From assembly GCA_900169235.1 (NCBI GenBank), contig FWCC01000028.1:71121-135120 (forward strand): a stretch of DNA of 64,000 bases. The letters run 5' to 3'. The stretch is from Zarea fungicola. Its lineage: Eukaryota > Ascomycota > Sordariomycetes > Hypocreales > Cordycipitaceae. Position numbers and translations under genes: made by a program. Position 1 is the stretch's first letter; each line of letters opens with the position of its first letter. Of the stretch, positions 21,539 through 33,220 are shown in pieces. The notes below the pieces were generated by a model. That model was not told where the DNA came from. It made no database searches and saw only the letters and a program-made list of their open reading frames with translations.

Positions 21539-24500
21539 ATGACTTCCGTCGTCGATGAATATCTCGACGGTGCCCTCGATAATGACGACATTTTTCCCTG
21601 CAAAGGTTGCGGAGAGGTATGTATTCTACATCCTACATGCAATGCCACTGGCCGGCCGTCCACCTACTAACCAACTCTCTTCCCCTCCAGATTCTCGAAG
21701 AAGGAAAGGCTTTCGAATTAGGTATGCAGCTATTCACCTTGCCGTTTTACCTGCCGTTTTACCTGCCGTTTTACCCTACCCTAATGCTACCCACTTGTTA
21801 CCTGCTAACACCATTCAGCTGGTAACCGATGGCATCTCGACTGCTTCCGCTGCCACTCCTGCGGCACCCTCCTCGATTCCGACGCCAACCTCCTCCTCCT
21901 CGGCGACGGCTCCCTCATCTGCAACAACTGCACATATACCTGCAACGCCTGCAACAACAAAATAGAGGACCTCGCCATCCTCACCGGAGATCAGGCCTTT
22001 TGCTCCACATGCTTTCGCTGCCGCAACTGCAAACGCAAAATCGAGAACCTGCGTTATGCGCGCACATCACAGGGCATCTTTTGCATGGACTGCCACGAAA
22101 CCCTCATGGCTCGCCGACGGAAACGCGCCAAGGCCGCTGCCGCTGCAAAGGCCAGAGACAAGGAAAACTCACCCATGATCACCGACAAGTCCCTCCCTGC
22201 TCTGCCTCCAGAGAGTACCGCCGGCCAAGACCCTGCTGACCGGCACGATCCCGACTCGGACGCGGCCGGAAACACCTCCCCTCGCCCACACCATTCAGGC
22301 AAGAGCTCCAGAGCCGCCGCTCCCATCCCGGCCCGATCGCCTGAGCGCCCCTCCATCGACGCAGCCGCCAGCAACAAGGAGACTCTCACCTTGCCCTCAA
22401 GCACCTACAGGAAGAATCGCAACTCCACCATTCTTCCCCCAAGCGGCCATGCCAGCAACCAGAATGACTCTCCCGATGGCTTCTACATCTCCGTCGCCCT
22501 CGATCCTAATCCCAGTCCAAACGGCTCCGCCAGAACCCCGACAGAGGCTTTTGCTGATGCCTCCTTCAGAAAACCCAAGCCCGCCGCGGACAGGCGCCCT
22601 GATCCCGCCGCCTCGCCTCACATTGCATTCCAGGAAAAGAACCACCAGCAGTCTGCAAACCACATTGCGCAGGCCATGGCTCCCTCTCGCAAACTCTCCA
22701 AAAACGACAGGGATTCCATCAAGGCCTCGCCCGACACGGATGAATCTCGACCCCCCGAGCCACCTCGTAGCAAGCGTCTGCCCGCCACACGCACCAACAG
22801 CTCCCAATCTTCATCCATTGACCAGCCAAACGGCACATCCCGGCCTCGCGCATCTCAGGATACTAGGCCCGCAGACGATGATGATGCCCCGGCCTCACCT
22901 GAGCCCAAGTTGCCTCGATCAGGCCCGGCCGGCCCCATTCCCCGCAAGGAGGTGCCCTCTCTCACCCGTCCTCGTAAGTTTCCATGACCAACATCGGTTT
23001 CCCTCTTCAAAACATGTTGCTAACTCGGGCTCCAGCTATAAACGCCACAGAAAAGCCTGCACTAAGTGATACCTACATGCAACCCCGGGCCGCTCCCGCG
23101 CCTCCGGGCTCAAGAGGCTCTGTTGGAGCCAGAGAAGATGGTCAGTCTCCCAAAGTCTCGCCGAAACTACCTAGATGGAGTAGCGGCGCCGACTTTACGT
23201 TGGACGAGGACATGGCTAGAATCCTTGGCACGGATGAAGGCTCGTCCTCGCTCTTGCGTCGGGTTTCTAACGCGGTCCGACATGGTCGTACAGGCAGCAT
23301 CGAGTCTAGCCACAACCCCCGGCAGAGCCACACTCGCAGCATAAGCGAGACTACGCGATCGACCCTCTCGCCCCGATGGTCTCGAACGCCCCTCGTCGAC
23401 GATCACCTCGCCCACGACATTAGCGGCCCCATTGCATTCAACAAGGGTGAGGATCCTGCCATGCTGAAGCGCCAGCTCAGAAACTCGGAACAGCGCGTCG
23501 CCGAGCTCGAGAGGCAGTTCAACACGGAAAAGAACCTGCAAACCCTCGACAAGAAGCTCGTAGAGAAGCGCAAGACTGTGTCCGTCTTGGATACCCAAGC
23601 TGAGATTATGATCCGTCAGCTGGAAGTCCTCGCCGGATACGTCGAAAAGGCAAAGGAAACCAAGGCCCCCATTGACGTCCAGGAACTCGAAGACTCGGCC
23701 ATCAAGGACTTTGTCAATAAGCTCGAGCGCGTCAAGGCCGCCATGTCGTCGGAAATCGAAGAGCTACACGAAGAACGCGATAAGCTCATGGAGGAGAGAA
23801 GTCAGGCAGTGGCCGACCGTGATCGCGCTCTCATGGAATTTGAGCAGCTTTCCTCCAAGAATGCCCAGCTGGCCGACATGAACAACGAAATGACGCATCA
23901 GATCCAGGAGCGTTTCAAGTCCCAAGTCGGCGGCACATCCAACGGCCTTGGCATCTATGGCCACCGCGGCGCCGCTGGCTCCAACGTCAACCTCGACACG
24001 GCCAGCATGACGACGGGTGCCACGCTTGTGCCGGATGACGATGCCATTGTCGAGACTGGGCCTACCGTCGTCCACGTGCGCAAGGGCCAGGTCAAAAAGT
24101 TCAACTGGAAAAAGGGCTCCAAGACCATGGCGCAAAACGTCGCCAAGGGTGTCAACCGTGCCGTCGTTGCCTTTCAGCAAAACGAACGCGAGCGCGGCCA
24201 GATGGGTGGACAGCCTGGCGGCCTAACTGCCGATAACATAGGATTGCCATACAACATGACGGTCACCCAGGCAGACTTGTCCAGCACCATGCCTCTGGCG
24301 CACCCTGGCGCCGGCGGTCCAAACGCCGCCGCCAACAAGCAGCAAGGCTTTGGCTTCTTTGGAAAGAAGACCAACATGCCCAAGTCGGTCTCTGCCAATG
24401 CCGTCATGGCTCCCGTCGCAGCTGAGCCCCCCACCACATTGTTCGGCTCCGAACTCACCGAGCGCGCAGACCACGAGCGCCGACAAATACCAAGCGTAGT

Positions 24501-25096
24501 CACTCGCTGCATCGAGGAAGTCGAGCTGCGTGGCATGGACCAGGAGGGCATCTACCGCAAGACTGGCGGCAACTCTCAGGTGAACCAAATCAAGGACGGC
24601 TTTGAAAAGAGCGAAAACTTTGACATTTCCGATCCCGATCTGGACATTACTGCCGTGACCAGTGTACTGAAGCAGTACTTCCGCAAGCTGCCGATGCCGC
24701 TGTTGACGTTTGATGTCTATGACCGTGTCTTGGAATCAAATGGTACGTTTAAATTTTCCAAATATTATTAGTATTATTTGGATTATTTGGATTCTTGAAG
24801 CTAACAACTAGACAGCCATTTCCGACGAAGCAGAGCGCTGCTCGCAACTACGCAAGACGTTTGACATGATGCCTCAGAGCCACCGCGACTGCCTCGAGTT
24901 CCTCATGTTCCACTTGCAGCGTGTCGCCCAGCGCGAGCCGGAGAACCTCATGTCGCCCAAGAACCTGGCCGTCGTCTTTGCGCCCACGATTATGCGCGAC
25001 TTGAGCATTGAGAGGGAAATGACTGACATGCATGCCAAGAATATTGCCGTGCAGTTTGTCATTGAAAACAGTCATATTATCTTTGAAGAGGCGTGA
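21539..25096 (+). CDS. rga1: LIM-domain RhoGAP, Rga1-like
   Basis: Five exons: 21539-21616, 21691-21721, 21819-22973, 23036-24742 and 24816-25096. All junctions are GT-AG with matching phase, and the product is 1083 aa. Residues about 21-130 form two LIM zinc fingers: the first runs from CKGC to the CFRCHSC block, the second from CNACNNK to FCMDC. The cysteine pairs are assembled only when introns 1 and 2 are removed. A long Ser/Pro-rich linker and a coiled coil (about 563-715) follow. The RhoGAP domain (about 889-1083) has the arginine finger in GIYRKTGG near residue 928 and a conserved LMSPKNLAVVFAPTIM block. The family stimulates GTP hydrolysis by Cdc42/Rho GTPases at sites of polar growth and septation. 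Two LIM domains favour Rga1/Rga2 over Lrg1. Intron 2 carries a small tandem repeat. Confidence 0.92.
21741..21776 (+). repeat. Three-copy 12-nt tandem repeat inside rga1 intron 2
   Basis: The unit GCCGTTTTACCT is repeated three times head to tail between the donor and the branch region of the 97-nt intron (21722-21818). The last unit ends CCC instead of CCT. It does not disturb the splice sites. Confidence 0.85.
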
Positions 25097-25733
25097 AACG
25101 ACAAAAGAAGAATGGGTTGAATTTATATAAAACTGGTCTCTTTATGTTGGCATTGTGAAGCTTTGGGATGCCGTACTATTTTGTTTTGGTCGTTTCTGTT
25201 GAAAAGGGTGGGCCATGGGAGTTTTTTGCAATGCAGGTGAGAGATGGACAAAGATATCTCTCCAAATGCGCATTTCATGTCTTTTTTCTTCTTCTGTTGG
25301 GCTGTTGCTACTTGACGTTGAATTTCCTCGTTTGCGGCTACTTTTTTTTCTTATTCTTTTCTGCTTTCTCAGCGGCCCGACTGTTTCTTTTTTTTTTCAT
25401 TCTTGTTTCTCATCTTTCTTTTTTTTTGGCGGAAATGATTTGATTCTTCTTCGTGTTCATCTTGGCATTCGTCTTGCGTGAGTAGCAAAAACCTACCTAG
25501 TTATGATTTGGGTTTTTTATAAAGGAACATTGACAAATACAACTACAACTACCTCTGATACTGTGATGAAAGTAGAAAGAACACAAGTTTACAATGTTTT
25601 TATATCTAATGATTCCATACATGATGATTTTCTCTCCCATTTACATATTTACATTCTCCCAGCAAGACGAAAACCTCCGGCGCCAAAAACACGACGAAAA
25701 ATATACACAATTTTTAATCTCAAGGTGGTAAAG
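25097..25733. other. Convergent 3' region of rga1 and stu1
   Basis: This T-rich sequence separates the stop codons of two convergent genes. Long T-runs with TTTCTT repeats lie at 25270-25430. No gene is supported. Confidence 0.5.
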
Positions 25734-28700
25734 TTACGCCTGCTGCTCACGCTGACGCTTCACAATATAATAAGTAATCAGGCTCTTGGGATCATCCTTG
25801 ACACCGCTGAGGGCTTCCCAAAACGTCACCTCGCCGACACGCGCATGCAGCGCCACGCAAAACTTGACGGCATCCATGCGCACGCCCGAATCGGTCGACT
25901 CGAGGCAGTGGCCCGCCAATCCAGTCAGCTGCGCAAGCTCCGTCGCCGTGGGCTGAAACTCGGTGCGCTTGTCCAGCATCTCCTTAAGCACATGCAGACC
26001 CATGCTGAGGGTGCGGCACCCCTCCGTCGTCGCGTCCGTCATGTCCTGCAGCTGGCGCGTCAGCACAACCACAATCTCGGAGCCGTCGCCCAGGCCGACC
26101 AGCTCATCGGCCAGCAGCTCCAGGCCGCTGACCACGTGTGCCCGCGCGTCGTAGGCGCTGCGTGTCTGCAGCAGCGCCTCGAGGCCCTTGGAGATGTGTG
26201 GCTGAAAGTTTTCCTTTTGGTTCTTGAGCAGAAGCTTGATGGTGGCAAGAATCTGCGCCTTGATGTCTTGGGCCTTGTCCGCGGCCAGGCTGCTCAGAGG
26301 ATTCTCAAGATACTTGAACAGCCCAAGTAAGAGGGCCTCGAACTTGTCATCCGTAAACACCGTCTTGCTGTCCCTGATGAGAGACTGCAGCTTGCGGAAT
26401 CCGTGGACTTCAAGAGACATGGCCTTGATCTTGGCTATGCCACTATCAAGGAGGCGAGAGTTTTGTCGCGTCTTGTCGGGAGAATCGGGCTCGGCAGGAG
26501 CGGCAGTCACTTCGGCTGCCTTTTGAAGCCTGGCCGCATCCTCGTTGACAGGCTTGTCCTCCAAAACAGGAATGGACAGCTCAGGCTTGGGCGTTGTCTG
26601 CATCTCCGTATCCGGGTCCTCATACACTGTCAGGGGCTCAGCATGGCGCTGTGGCTCGACTTGGCGTACGATTGTGGCCATCACTGGCGTTGGTGAATCA
26701 GGGACCTCCGCATCAACGAGATCATCTGTATCGACCACAATGGTAGAGGCTGATTCAAGGCTGGGCATGCTCGGCACGACGAGGCTAATATCCTCGTTGC
26801 CCTTGGTAGGTGAGGGTCGTAGCGCAAGGGGTCTTCCAGGGCTAAGGCGTGCTGGGCTTGAACCGAGCATCTCCTCGTGAGGCATTCGTGGCTTCCCAGG
26901 GCTAGTCCGGGGCGAGACGACTCTCGGCTTGGCCCCGGTTCTCGAAGTCGGCGAAGGAATACTAGAGTCACTATTATGGGAAACATGGCCAGGGCGGGTG
27001 CGGGAGACGAGCTTCTTTGGCGTCGTATCCTTGACTCTCGGTGTCTGGCCTCTGGTTTTGAGCAACTCGGGGCTATTGATCTCTATTGATCCAGGTTGGT
27101 CGCGCACGGAATACGGGCCGGCAGTGGCAGGTCGGGTCATCTCTGGACGTCTCCTGGACGGTCGCATTGGTGCAACGGACATGCCACCAGCATTGACAGA
27201 TATGGTGGATTCCGGTCGTGTTCTTGATACTGGCTTTGGTGCGGCGGCCGAATGCGTGGAGAGTGTGGATTGGCTGGACGAGTGTGAGGTAGGGCGAACG
27301 GGTGATAGCTGGGCCATTGCAGAGCCAGGACGAGGCGGTAACTTTTGGGCAGCCATGGCCCTTTTCTGCGCCAGCATTGTCTCGCGAATGTTGGGTCTGC
27401 TGGTCGTCTTTGACCTGGAAAGGCTGCTGCCGGGTCGAGCAGCTTCTGTTTTCTTGGGAGAGTTTGGATTGCTGGGGTCCTTGTTGAGAAGCTTCTGCGC
27501 TGTGGCATCCAAATCTTCCATTATACTAGGCCAATGAGATTAGTTTGATTCGTCAAAGAGGTAGACAAAACTCACGCATCAGCTCGGGCAGGCCACACTG
27601 CCCAAAAGGTCCAATATGTAGCACGCATCTTTTCTCGAACACCTGGGTTGGCATCGGCAAGGCCCTTCTTCAGACACTTTTCCATGAGGTCGACTCCGCC
27701 CGTATGCTCAATATGGTGCTTGTTGCCCTCGACCTTTCTGATCATTGTCTTGAGCCAAACGGATGTGTACAGCCGAGGCTGAACATTCTTGTCCTGGCAT
27801 GCGCCCCAAATGTGTTGCATCAGTCGAGGAGTGTATGAAAGGCGGCTGAATAACGTGTCAATGGTGGTACATGCCATTTGTGAAGCAATCTTCTTGGTGG
27901 CTGCAGTCATCTTAAGGAGAGCCTGCATCAGCAATTCGGCCATGGGTTCCATGGCGGGGCCAAAGGTAAGAGCAATGTCTTCAATCAGGGCGCAGGCTTC
28001 CTTGGACAAGCTTGTTCTGAGCGAAGTCAGAGACTTGAGAATGCCGTCAAGCATGGCGCGCAAGCCATTGAGAAACGTGTCGTGAAAGTCTGACGCGGCG
28101 TTTCCGGCATTGAGTCGACGCAAAGTAGTCATGCCCTGCTCTCGCTTCTGCCAATTCTGCTCTGTTTCACGACCCTCGTACTCCCAAGCCATGCTTTTGA
28201 AGACGTCGTCCAGCTCACGGTTGGTGTTGACATATTGGGGTTCGACAGGGTCTGACTGGGACTCGGTGACAGCGGGAGTGATTGGGCGCTCAACCGATAC
28301 GGACGAAACACTGGCGGCAAGATGAGGCCGGCTCGTCGTGGTGGGTGGAGCGGGCGCAGACGGTGTCTCTGAGCGGGTTCCGCCGGGAGCCAGTTCCTTA
28401 ACAATGGCTTGCTCAATGGCTGGACGGACTTTATAGTTTTTGAGTTGTCGCTTCAGATCCGACTTGGCGGTATTGGGCGCATTTCTGCATGGCAGTTAGC
28501 ATGATGCGGCAGAAGAATGTGACTACCCACGTACCGGAAGAGCTCGATAACAGTGTGCTTGGCGGCATCGCGAACCATGCCGTCGGCATCCTCGAGCAGC
28601 TCCATAAGCAGTGGTACGTAAGTGCGGAACTGCAGTCCATGCTCTTGGTGCATCTGCGCACGATTAGCTACAAGGTTTTTAAGTCTGACAGTGGTCGCAT

Positions 28701-29172
28701 TGCCTACCTCTAGCAGCCACTGCAATGAAGCTTCTTTGGCGCGGGGATTCTTTCCAGACATGGCCATGGTGCGAACCATGCGCTCAACCTCGCCAGGATT
28801 CACAGCATATATGGTGATGAGGGCCTGTGACGCAAGGGTACGGTACTTGTCCTTCTGGTCGCCAAGCTTCTCGATAATGACGGGCAGCGTGCGAACGGCC
28901 TCCTTTCCAATGTGCTTGGGTTCCTGGCGCGAGAGGCGAGTCAGGAGATGACCGAGGGCAGTGAAGCCGGCATTGACGAGGGCAGCGTGCTGTGAGGTGC
29001 TCGCAGTGCGCAGGCCTTCAAAGAGCTGTGCGATGCAGGGCTCGGGGACATTGTGCTGTTTGATGGCAGACTTGACGGCGGTCACCATCTGGACCTTGTT
29101 GTCGAGAGCGGCATCGCTGCGTAGAATGGTCAGCAAGTCGGCGACCTGCTTATCGGTGAGCCGGTCAGCCAT
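25734..29172 (-). CDS. stu1: CLASP-family microtubule-stabilising protein Stu1
   Basis: Four exons on the minus strand: 29172-28708, 28653-28535, 28484-27576 and 27525-25734. The three introns are 54, 50 and 50 nt, all GT-AG and phase-consistent, giving 1094 aa. HEAT/TOG-type helical repeats fill about residues 1-195, with LLEDADGMVRDAAKHTVIELF spanning the second exon. A CLASP_N TOG domain lies at about residues 275-490. A basic Ser/Pro-rich linker (about 500-830) follows, and a C-terminal helical domain ends KRQREQQA. CLASPs bind microtubule plus ends and kinetochores and promote rescue; Stu1 is essential for spindle assembly in yeast. The length is close to other filamentous-fungal Stu1 proteins. 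The ATG at 29172 is the first in a well-aligned N-terminus (MADRLTDKQV). Intron 1 is in frame and stop-free. Confidence 0.92.
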
Positions 29173-30506
29173 GGCAAGTGGCAGTGGCACGCGAGTTTCT
29201 CCTTGACAATGTCGAGCTGCAGTGGTGTAGAGTTGATGGGCGGTCTTGAGGTCGCAGCGCGAGCTGACCTTGTCGGTGCGACAGCTGGGCCAAACGGTCA
29301 GCAAAGGACAGGCAAACAATTAAACGGCAGGAACAGCTAGGCAATGATGATATCTGCATGCACCTGCCGGGAGCAGCCAAGGGTGCTTTTCCAGATTCGA
29401 AAAGCGAGACACGCCGGGGTCGTATCAGGGGGGAGATTAAGGGTGCTCACTTAAAAGAAGGAGGGGTCGGTTCCCGTTCCCGCCTTGGTTGGTTGGTGGT
29501 TTTGGTGGTTGTGCACGCGGGCGGACGTTGCGCTACGTGTCTAAAGCTAAATGTCAGAGACTCGGGCAAGAAAAGTGAGTTTGTTTCGCGACTGGTGCTG
29601 TCATTTGGGAAATCGGCAGGATCTTGGGGCCGTGTGAATGGGCGACGATGCCAGCAGGACGTTGTTGCGCCTAAAAGGCGGCGAGCCAATATTTACTATT
29701 TGGTGGTTTACATACTGGACGACGCCAGGACAACCGGTACCTGGCGCAGCCACTAGGGGACCTGTGTGACCAGGAGATGGAGGGGCATTGGCCATGTACC
29801 GAGCAGGTACCCGCCGTCCCACAACCGTCCAACGCGTTTGTTGCTGCCCGTCGCCCCGCCAATCCAAAGCTTTGTGTACGCCTACCCTATACTGCATCCT
29901 TTGACACGGACGCAGACCTTGCAGGCCCTGAGGCAGGAGAGGATAAAGTTGAGTTGAGAATAAATGTGGTTTAAGGACTGTATTTGTGGGCAAACAAAAC
30001 CAGGTTTATTGAGGTATGCTCTTGGCAGAATACCGACATGGTGGGGATCGTCTTCAACAGCGTCCAACCTTGTTGACAACCCCTCATATAGTAAACATCA
30101 GCATGACTGAAACTCTGTTTCCCGCCGACAGTAGACGCTGTTAATCTACGAGAACGAAGTGCTAAGCAGTCAAATAAACCGACATTCCAACCTCACCCAA
30201 TTCACTGTCCGCGTCGGCTTACTCTACATCTAATTGACATGACACACTGGAGAAACACGGCTCTATCGTTGTGACTTTGATAATTTATTGATCCAAGCGA
30301 GACATTCGACCCAATAATCAATATGAACCGTTTGTATTGCCACTGATGCATGTTGAATTCATCTGTGTAAGTGCTCCATCACCCTCGCAGTACGTGATGG
30401 ATAGACTTTGAATTTTTTTTTTTCTTTTCGTTGTTCTTTCTTCCTTTTCTGAACAAATAAATGTCAGTATTCCTGCAAAATTCATCGGATAATTGATGTT
30501 GAATCC
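29173..30506. other. Intergenic region upstream of stu1
   Basis: Promoter-side sequence of stu1 plus the 3' side of the SDR gene. Open frames at 29358-29756 and 29601-29993 overlap on opposite strands and have no recognisable features. A poly-T tract lies near 30412-30425. Nothing else is supported. Confidence 0.5.
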
Positions 30507-31475
30507 CTATTCGCTGCCTTCCCTTGCTGCCTTCCAGGCAAGCACAATCTGAGGCAGGTTGCGCACAAAATCACGACGAAGAGGGGTCCAGCCGAGCTGG
30601 GATCGCGCCCTGTTGGACGTCACATTGGAAACCAGCGCCAAAGCCTCGAGGAACGGATTACCCATCGTGCCCAGATAGACAATTTCCCCCTTGGCCCCGA
30701 GCACACGCTTGCTCTCCTCCATCACGGTGGTAATCTCGACCGTCTCGCCCACGAGGTCAAAGACGGGCCAGGACCCAAGACGTCCGAGCTGACCAATGGC
30801 CGCGACAAAGCCGCCCGCCACGTCGTCCACATGCGTGACACCCGTGCGGGAGGTCTTGTCCGCCGGCACCTGGATGGCAGTATCGGTGCCGGCCGTGGCG
30901 GCAAGCAGCGGCTCCCACCAGGTCGACCAGGCCCACGAGCCGCGGCCGTAGATGGCACCGGGGCGCAGGACGGCCACGTCCAGCACGTCCTGGGCGGCCA
31001 CGACGGCCTGCTCGTGGGCAGGGCGCCAGGACACGGCGGTGGCGGGCTTGTCCGCGGCGGACTTTGTGCCTGGAACCATGGTGTCGTCGACACGCACGTC
31101 ACCCGACGAGCCATGCACCCAGACGCCGGAGCAGTAGACGAGACCGAGCTTGGGGCCTACGGCGCCGTCTGCGGCGAGGTTTTGGCGGCGCTCTTTGGCG
31201 GCCTCGAGCACCTGCTGGAGGACAAAGCCGGCGTCCTCGTAGCCCTGGGAGGCATCGACAATCACATTGATGCGATGCTCCGCAATGGCCGACTTGATGA
31301 AGCCAGGATCACGAAATTGCCCGACAAGAGGAGTAATCTCGTTTTCTAGAAGCTTGTTGCTCTTCTTCGCATCACGCGTAGTGGCAAAAACGGCGTAGTT
31401 GCCGGTACGGAGAAGGGCCTGGCCAAGTGCAAGGCCAAGGTAACCGGCACCACCAAGAATGAGAACTTTGGACAT
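30507..31475 (-). CDS. Extended-SDR NAD(P)-binding epimerase/dehydratase-like protein
   Basis: Single-exon gene of 322 aa when started at the ATG at 31475. An upstream in-frame ATG at 31553 would add 26 residues with no family match, and the Rossmann fold begins right after MSKVLILGG. The dinucleotide motif G8-x-x-G11-x-x-G14 (GGAGYLG) is intact, and FATTRDAKK follows where the second strand and cofactor-specificity loop lie. AIYGRGSW corresponds to the extended-SDR active-site lip. A YxxxK catalytic pair is not obvious, so this may be an atypical SDR (NmrA/epimerase-like) whose substrate cannot be guessed. No signal peptide or membrane segment is present, so the protein is probably cytosolic. 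Confidence 0.85.
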   Translation of the reverse strand: MSKVLILGGAGYLGLALGQALLRTGNYAVFATTRDAKKSNKLLENEITPLVGQFRDPGFIKSAIAEHRINVIVDASQGYEDAGFVLQQVLEAAKERRQNLAADGAVGPKLGLVYCSGVWVHGSSGDVRVDDTMVPGTKSAADKPATAVSWRPAHEQAVVAAQDVLDVAVLRPGAIYGRGSWAWSTWWEPLLAATAGTDTAIQVPADKTSRTGVTHVDDVAGGFVAAIGQLGRLGSWPVFDLVGETVEITTVMEESKRVLGAKGEIVYLGTMGNPFLEALALVSNVTSNRARSQLGWTPLRRDFVRNLPQIVLAWKAAREGSE

Positions 31476-31563
31476 GATGAGAATGTGAATTTGATGTATT
31501 GCTTGAGTTGATAGTGTGTAAATTGCTGTTGTTTTTGCTACGGAGGAGGGCACTCAAAGCCCT

Positions 31564-31571
31564 TCTTATAT
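31564..31571 (-). promoter_or_regulatory. Possible TATA box of the SDR gene
   Basis: CATATAAG on the minus strand, about 90 nt upstream of the preferred ATG at 31475. The position suits a TATA element with a leader of roughly 50-60 nt. This is pattern and position only. Confidence 0.4.
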
Positions 31572-32380
31572 GCCTGTAGACTGCACACTTGCGCCTTTAA
31601 TATACCTGAAGCTGAAGCTGAAAGTATACTTGCCTAACCTCTGAAGAGGTTCCTTTGATGCCTCTCGTAGACATTGCCGCCACAGCGTGCTACGTACATG
31701 ATAATCTCTCAAGGTGGCAGGCTTACAAATATCAAGACAACGGAAATGTTGCCACTATTCGCTCTCAAAATCCGACGTAGCAGCAAGGGAATTATACACG
31801 TCTTGTTGAAGCTTAATCCGTTTTCTTGCTTCTTCGGCTTAATCGTGCCGTGTGGCGGGCTCCGTTGGCTTTGGTGCAGTGGGTGGTGCAATTACCAAGA
31901 TTTTGGGCTGACAAACTCGAGGAACCGGTCGGATATACTGGCGCAACTCCGACATATGATAATAGTTAATTATTGTCCACCTAATTTTTAGAAGAGCTGA
32001 CCATCTTGCCAACGTAACAGATGCTGCCTTGTTTCTCGTTTACTTCGTATGTAAACGGGTGTTTCTACAGTAAGCAATTAATTTCATGGCGCCAGGGCTG
32101 AACTATCGCCGCGGTCGAGATCCAATAAGAGTTGCGAATGCTTGTAGTAATGCTGCTTAGTGGCAACGAGAGCCACGATGCCGGGCTTGTCATTTTTAAT
32201 ATCAATTACATAGTCTCGACCTTATTCAAGGCGGAGACTTCCGTCCGCCTATTAGAGTTCCTGTCTCGAGTTTACTGATCACTCGACATGCCAAGCAGCT
32301 CTTTAGAATCAATTCAAGAACATTATCAAGTAAGCCAATAATTTTGTACATTCAACTACAGTACGAAAAATAAAAAAAAA

Positions 32381-32412
<32 letters not shown>

Positions 32413-32537
32413 AACAACACCAAAGTCCAAATTCCACTGATTGACTTGCGCGCGACGAGCCAAACAGGGAGTGGCTGCACCAAAAGGCGCTAACACAAGA
32501 ATTGAGGACCAAAAAAATAGCACCGAAAGGTGGGAAT
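31572..32537. other. Intergenic region with A-rich microsatellite
   Basis: No supported gene. An (TAAAAAAA)n-type microsatellite lies near 32366-32414. A 105-residue open frame at 31674-31991 lacks any recognisable feature. Confidence 0.5.
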
Positions 32538-32673
32538 TGAACCCAAGGCGATTCGAACGCCTACTGTGTGGATGTTAGACAATGCCTCGCAGAAAGTCTC
32601 AAGAGTAGAAACGTACACCTTCAGGAAATTCCAGGAACTGGAATCTGACGCGCTACCGTTGCGCCATGGGTCC
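32538..32673 (-). tRNA. tRNA-Trp (anticodon CCA), copy 1, interrupted by two insertions
   Basis: Read on the minus strand from 32673. The acceptor stem GGACCCA pairs with TGGGTTC (one G-U), followed by discriminator A. The D arm is GCGC-AACGGTA-GCGC and carries the conserved A14, G18, G19 and A21. The anticodon stem TCAGA/CCTGA has one A-C mismatch at 31-39. The anticodon is CCA, with U33. The T arm is AGGCG-TTCGAAT-CGCCT. Two insertions interrupt it. The first is an 11-nt intron (32637-32627) directly after position 37, the normal place for nuclear tRNA introns; its TGG can pair with the CCA anticodon. The second is a 53-nt insertion (32616-32564) in the variable loop, bounded by GTACGT and ACAG. 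Removing both leaves 72 nt. A TTTTTTT terminator lies about 20 nt downstream. Confidence 0.8.
32564..32616 (-). other. GT-AG insertion in the variable loop of tRNA-Trp copy 1
   Basis: 53 nt starting GTACGT, with CTAAC 16 nt before the 3' end, and ending CCACACAG. These are the donor, branch and acceptor signals of the window's mRNA introns, and the length is also typical. Excision joins AGGT to T and restores a standard five-base variable loop. The first six and last 15 nt match the equivalent insertion in copy 2, whereas the interior is unrelated. Confidence 0.65.
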
Positions 32674-33220
32674 TGAGTTGAAATTGATGACACTATTTTG
32701 TTTTATAAAGTAATATTGCCCCTCTCATGCGACACAACAGTGTCAGAGACGTGTTTGCTGAATTTGATGCTGAGATACTTCAAAGACATGTACTGTTGGT
32801 GGATTCATGTATCTTCAGCGATAGTTGGTTTTGTTTTCTTACTATAGAAGTGACATGATCCTTTGATTGTTCTACCGCCTCGGCTATGAACTGATGGCGT
32901 TGGCAGAGCGTCTGTTCATGTTGTCGCAAACTGTGACTGCAGGCTGTGTATTGCCTGGCCCTTTCAAGAGACTATTTTTCTTCTCATTCCGTCGGCGACT
33001 TGGTAATGTTTGCTCATTATGACCCTGCCAACAGCCATTAATTAAATGGCACGCTCTGTTAATCCTGCCTGGTTGCCTTCAAGCCGAGACATGACGCACT
33101 TCAACCCCCACCTTTCAGTACCACGCACCGAAACCTCAACGACACCACACCATCTCGTCACCAACACACACACACACGGTAATGCAATACGTCAGAGCCG
33201 TCTTCCAGTCCACCGGAACC
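32674..33220. other. Intergenic region between tRNA-Trp copy 1 and the BSP gene
   Basis: Shared upstream region of the tRNA (-) and the BSP-family gene (+). A short CA microsatellite (ACACACACACACA) lies near 33166-33178, immediately upstream of the first ATG of the BSP gene. Nothing else was recognised. Confidence 0.5.

Noticed and set aside
25503..26330. 275-residue plus-strand frame over the end of stu1
   Set aside because: It is antisense to the conserved CLASP C-terminus and has Arg/Leu/Gln-biased shadow composition.
32521..32673. Reading the tRNA-Trp copies as class II tRNAs with AGGCG...CGCCT as long variable arm and GGGTTCAATTCCC as T arm
   Set aside because: The 3' end would then need an acceptor strand complementary to GGACCCA, which is absent after the second arm; the first T arm followed by TGGGTTC pairs perfectly.
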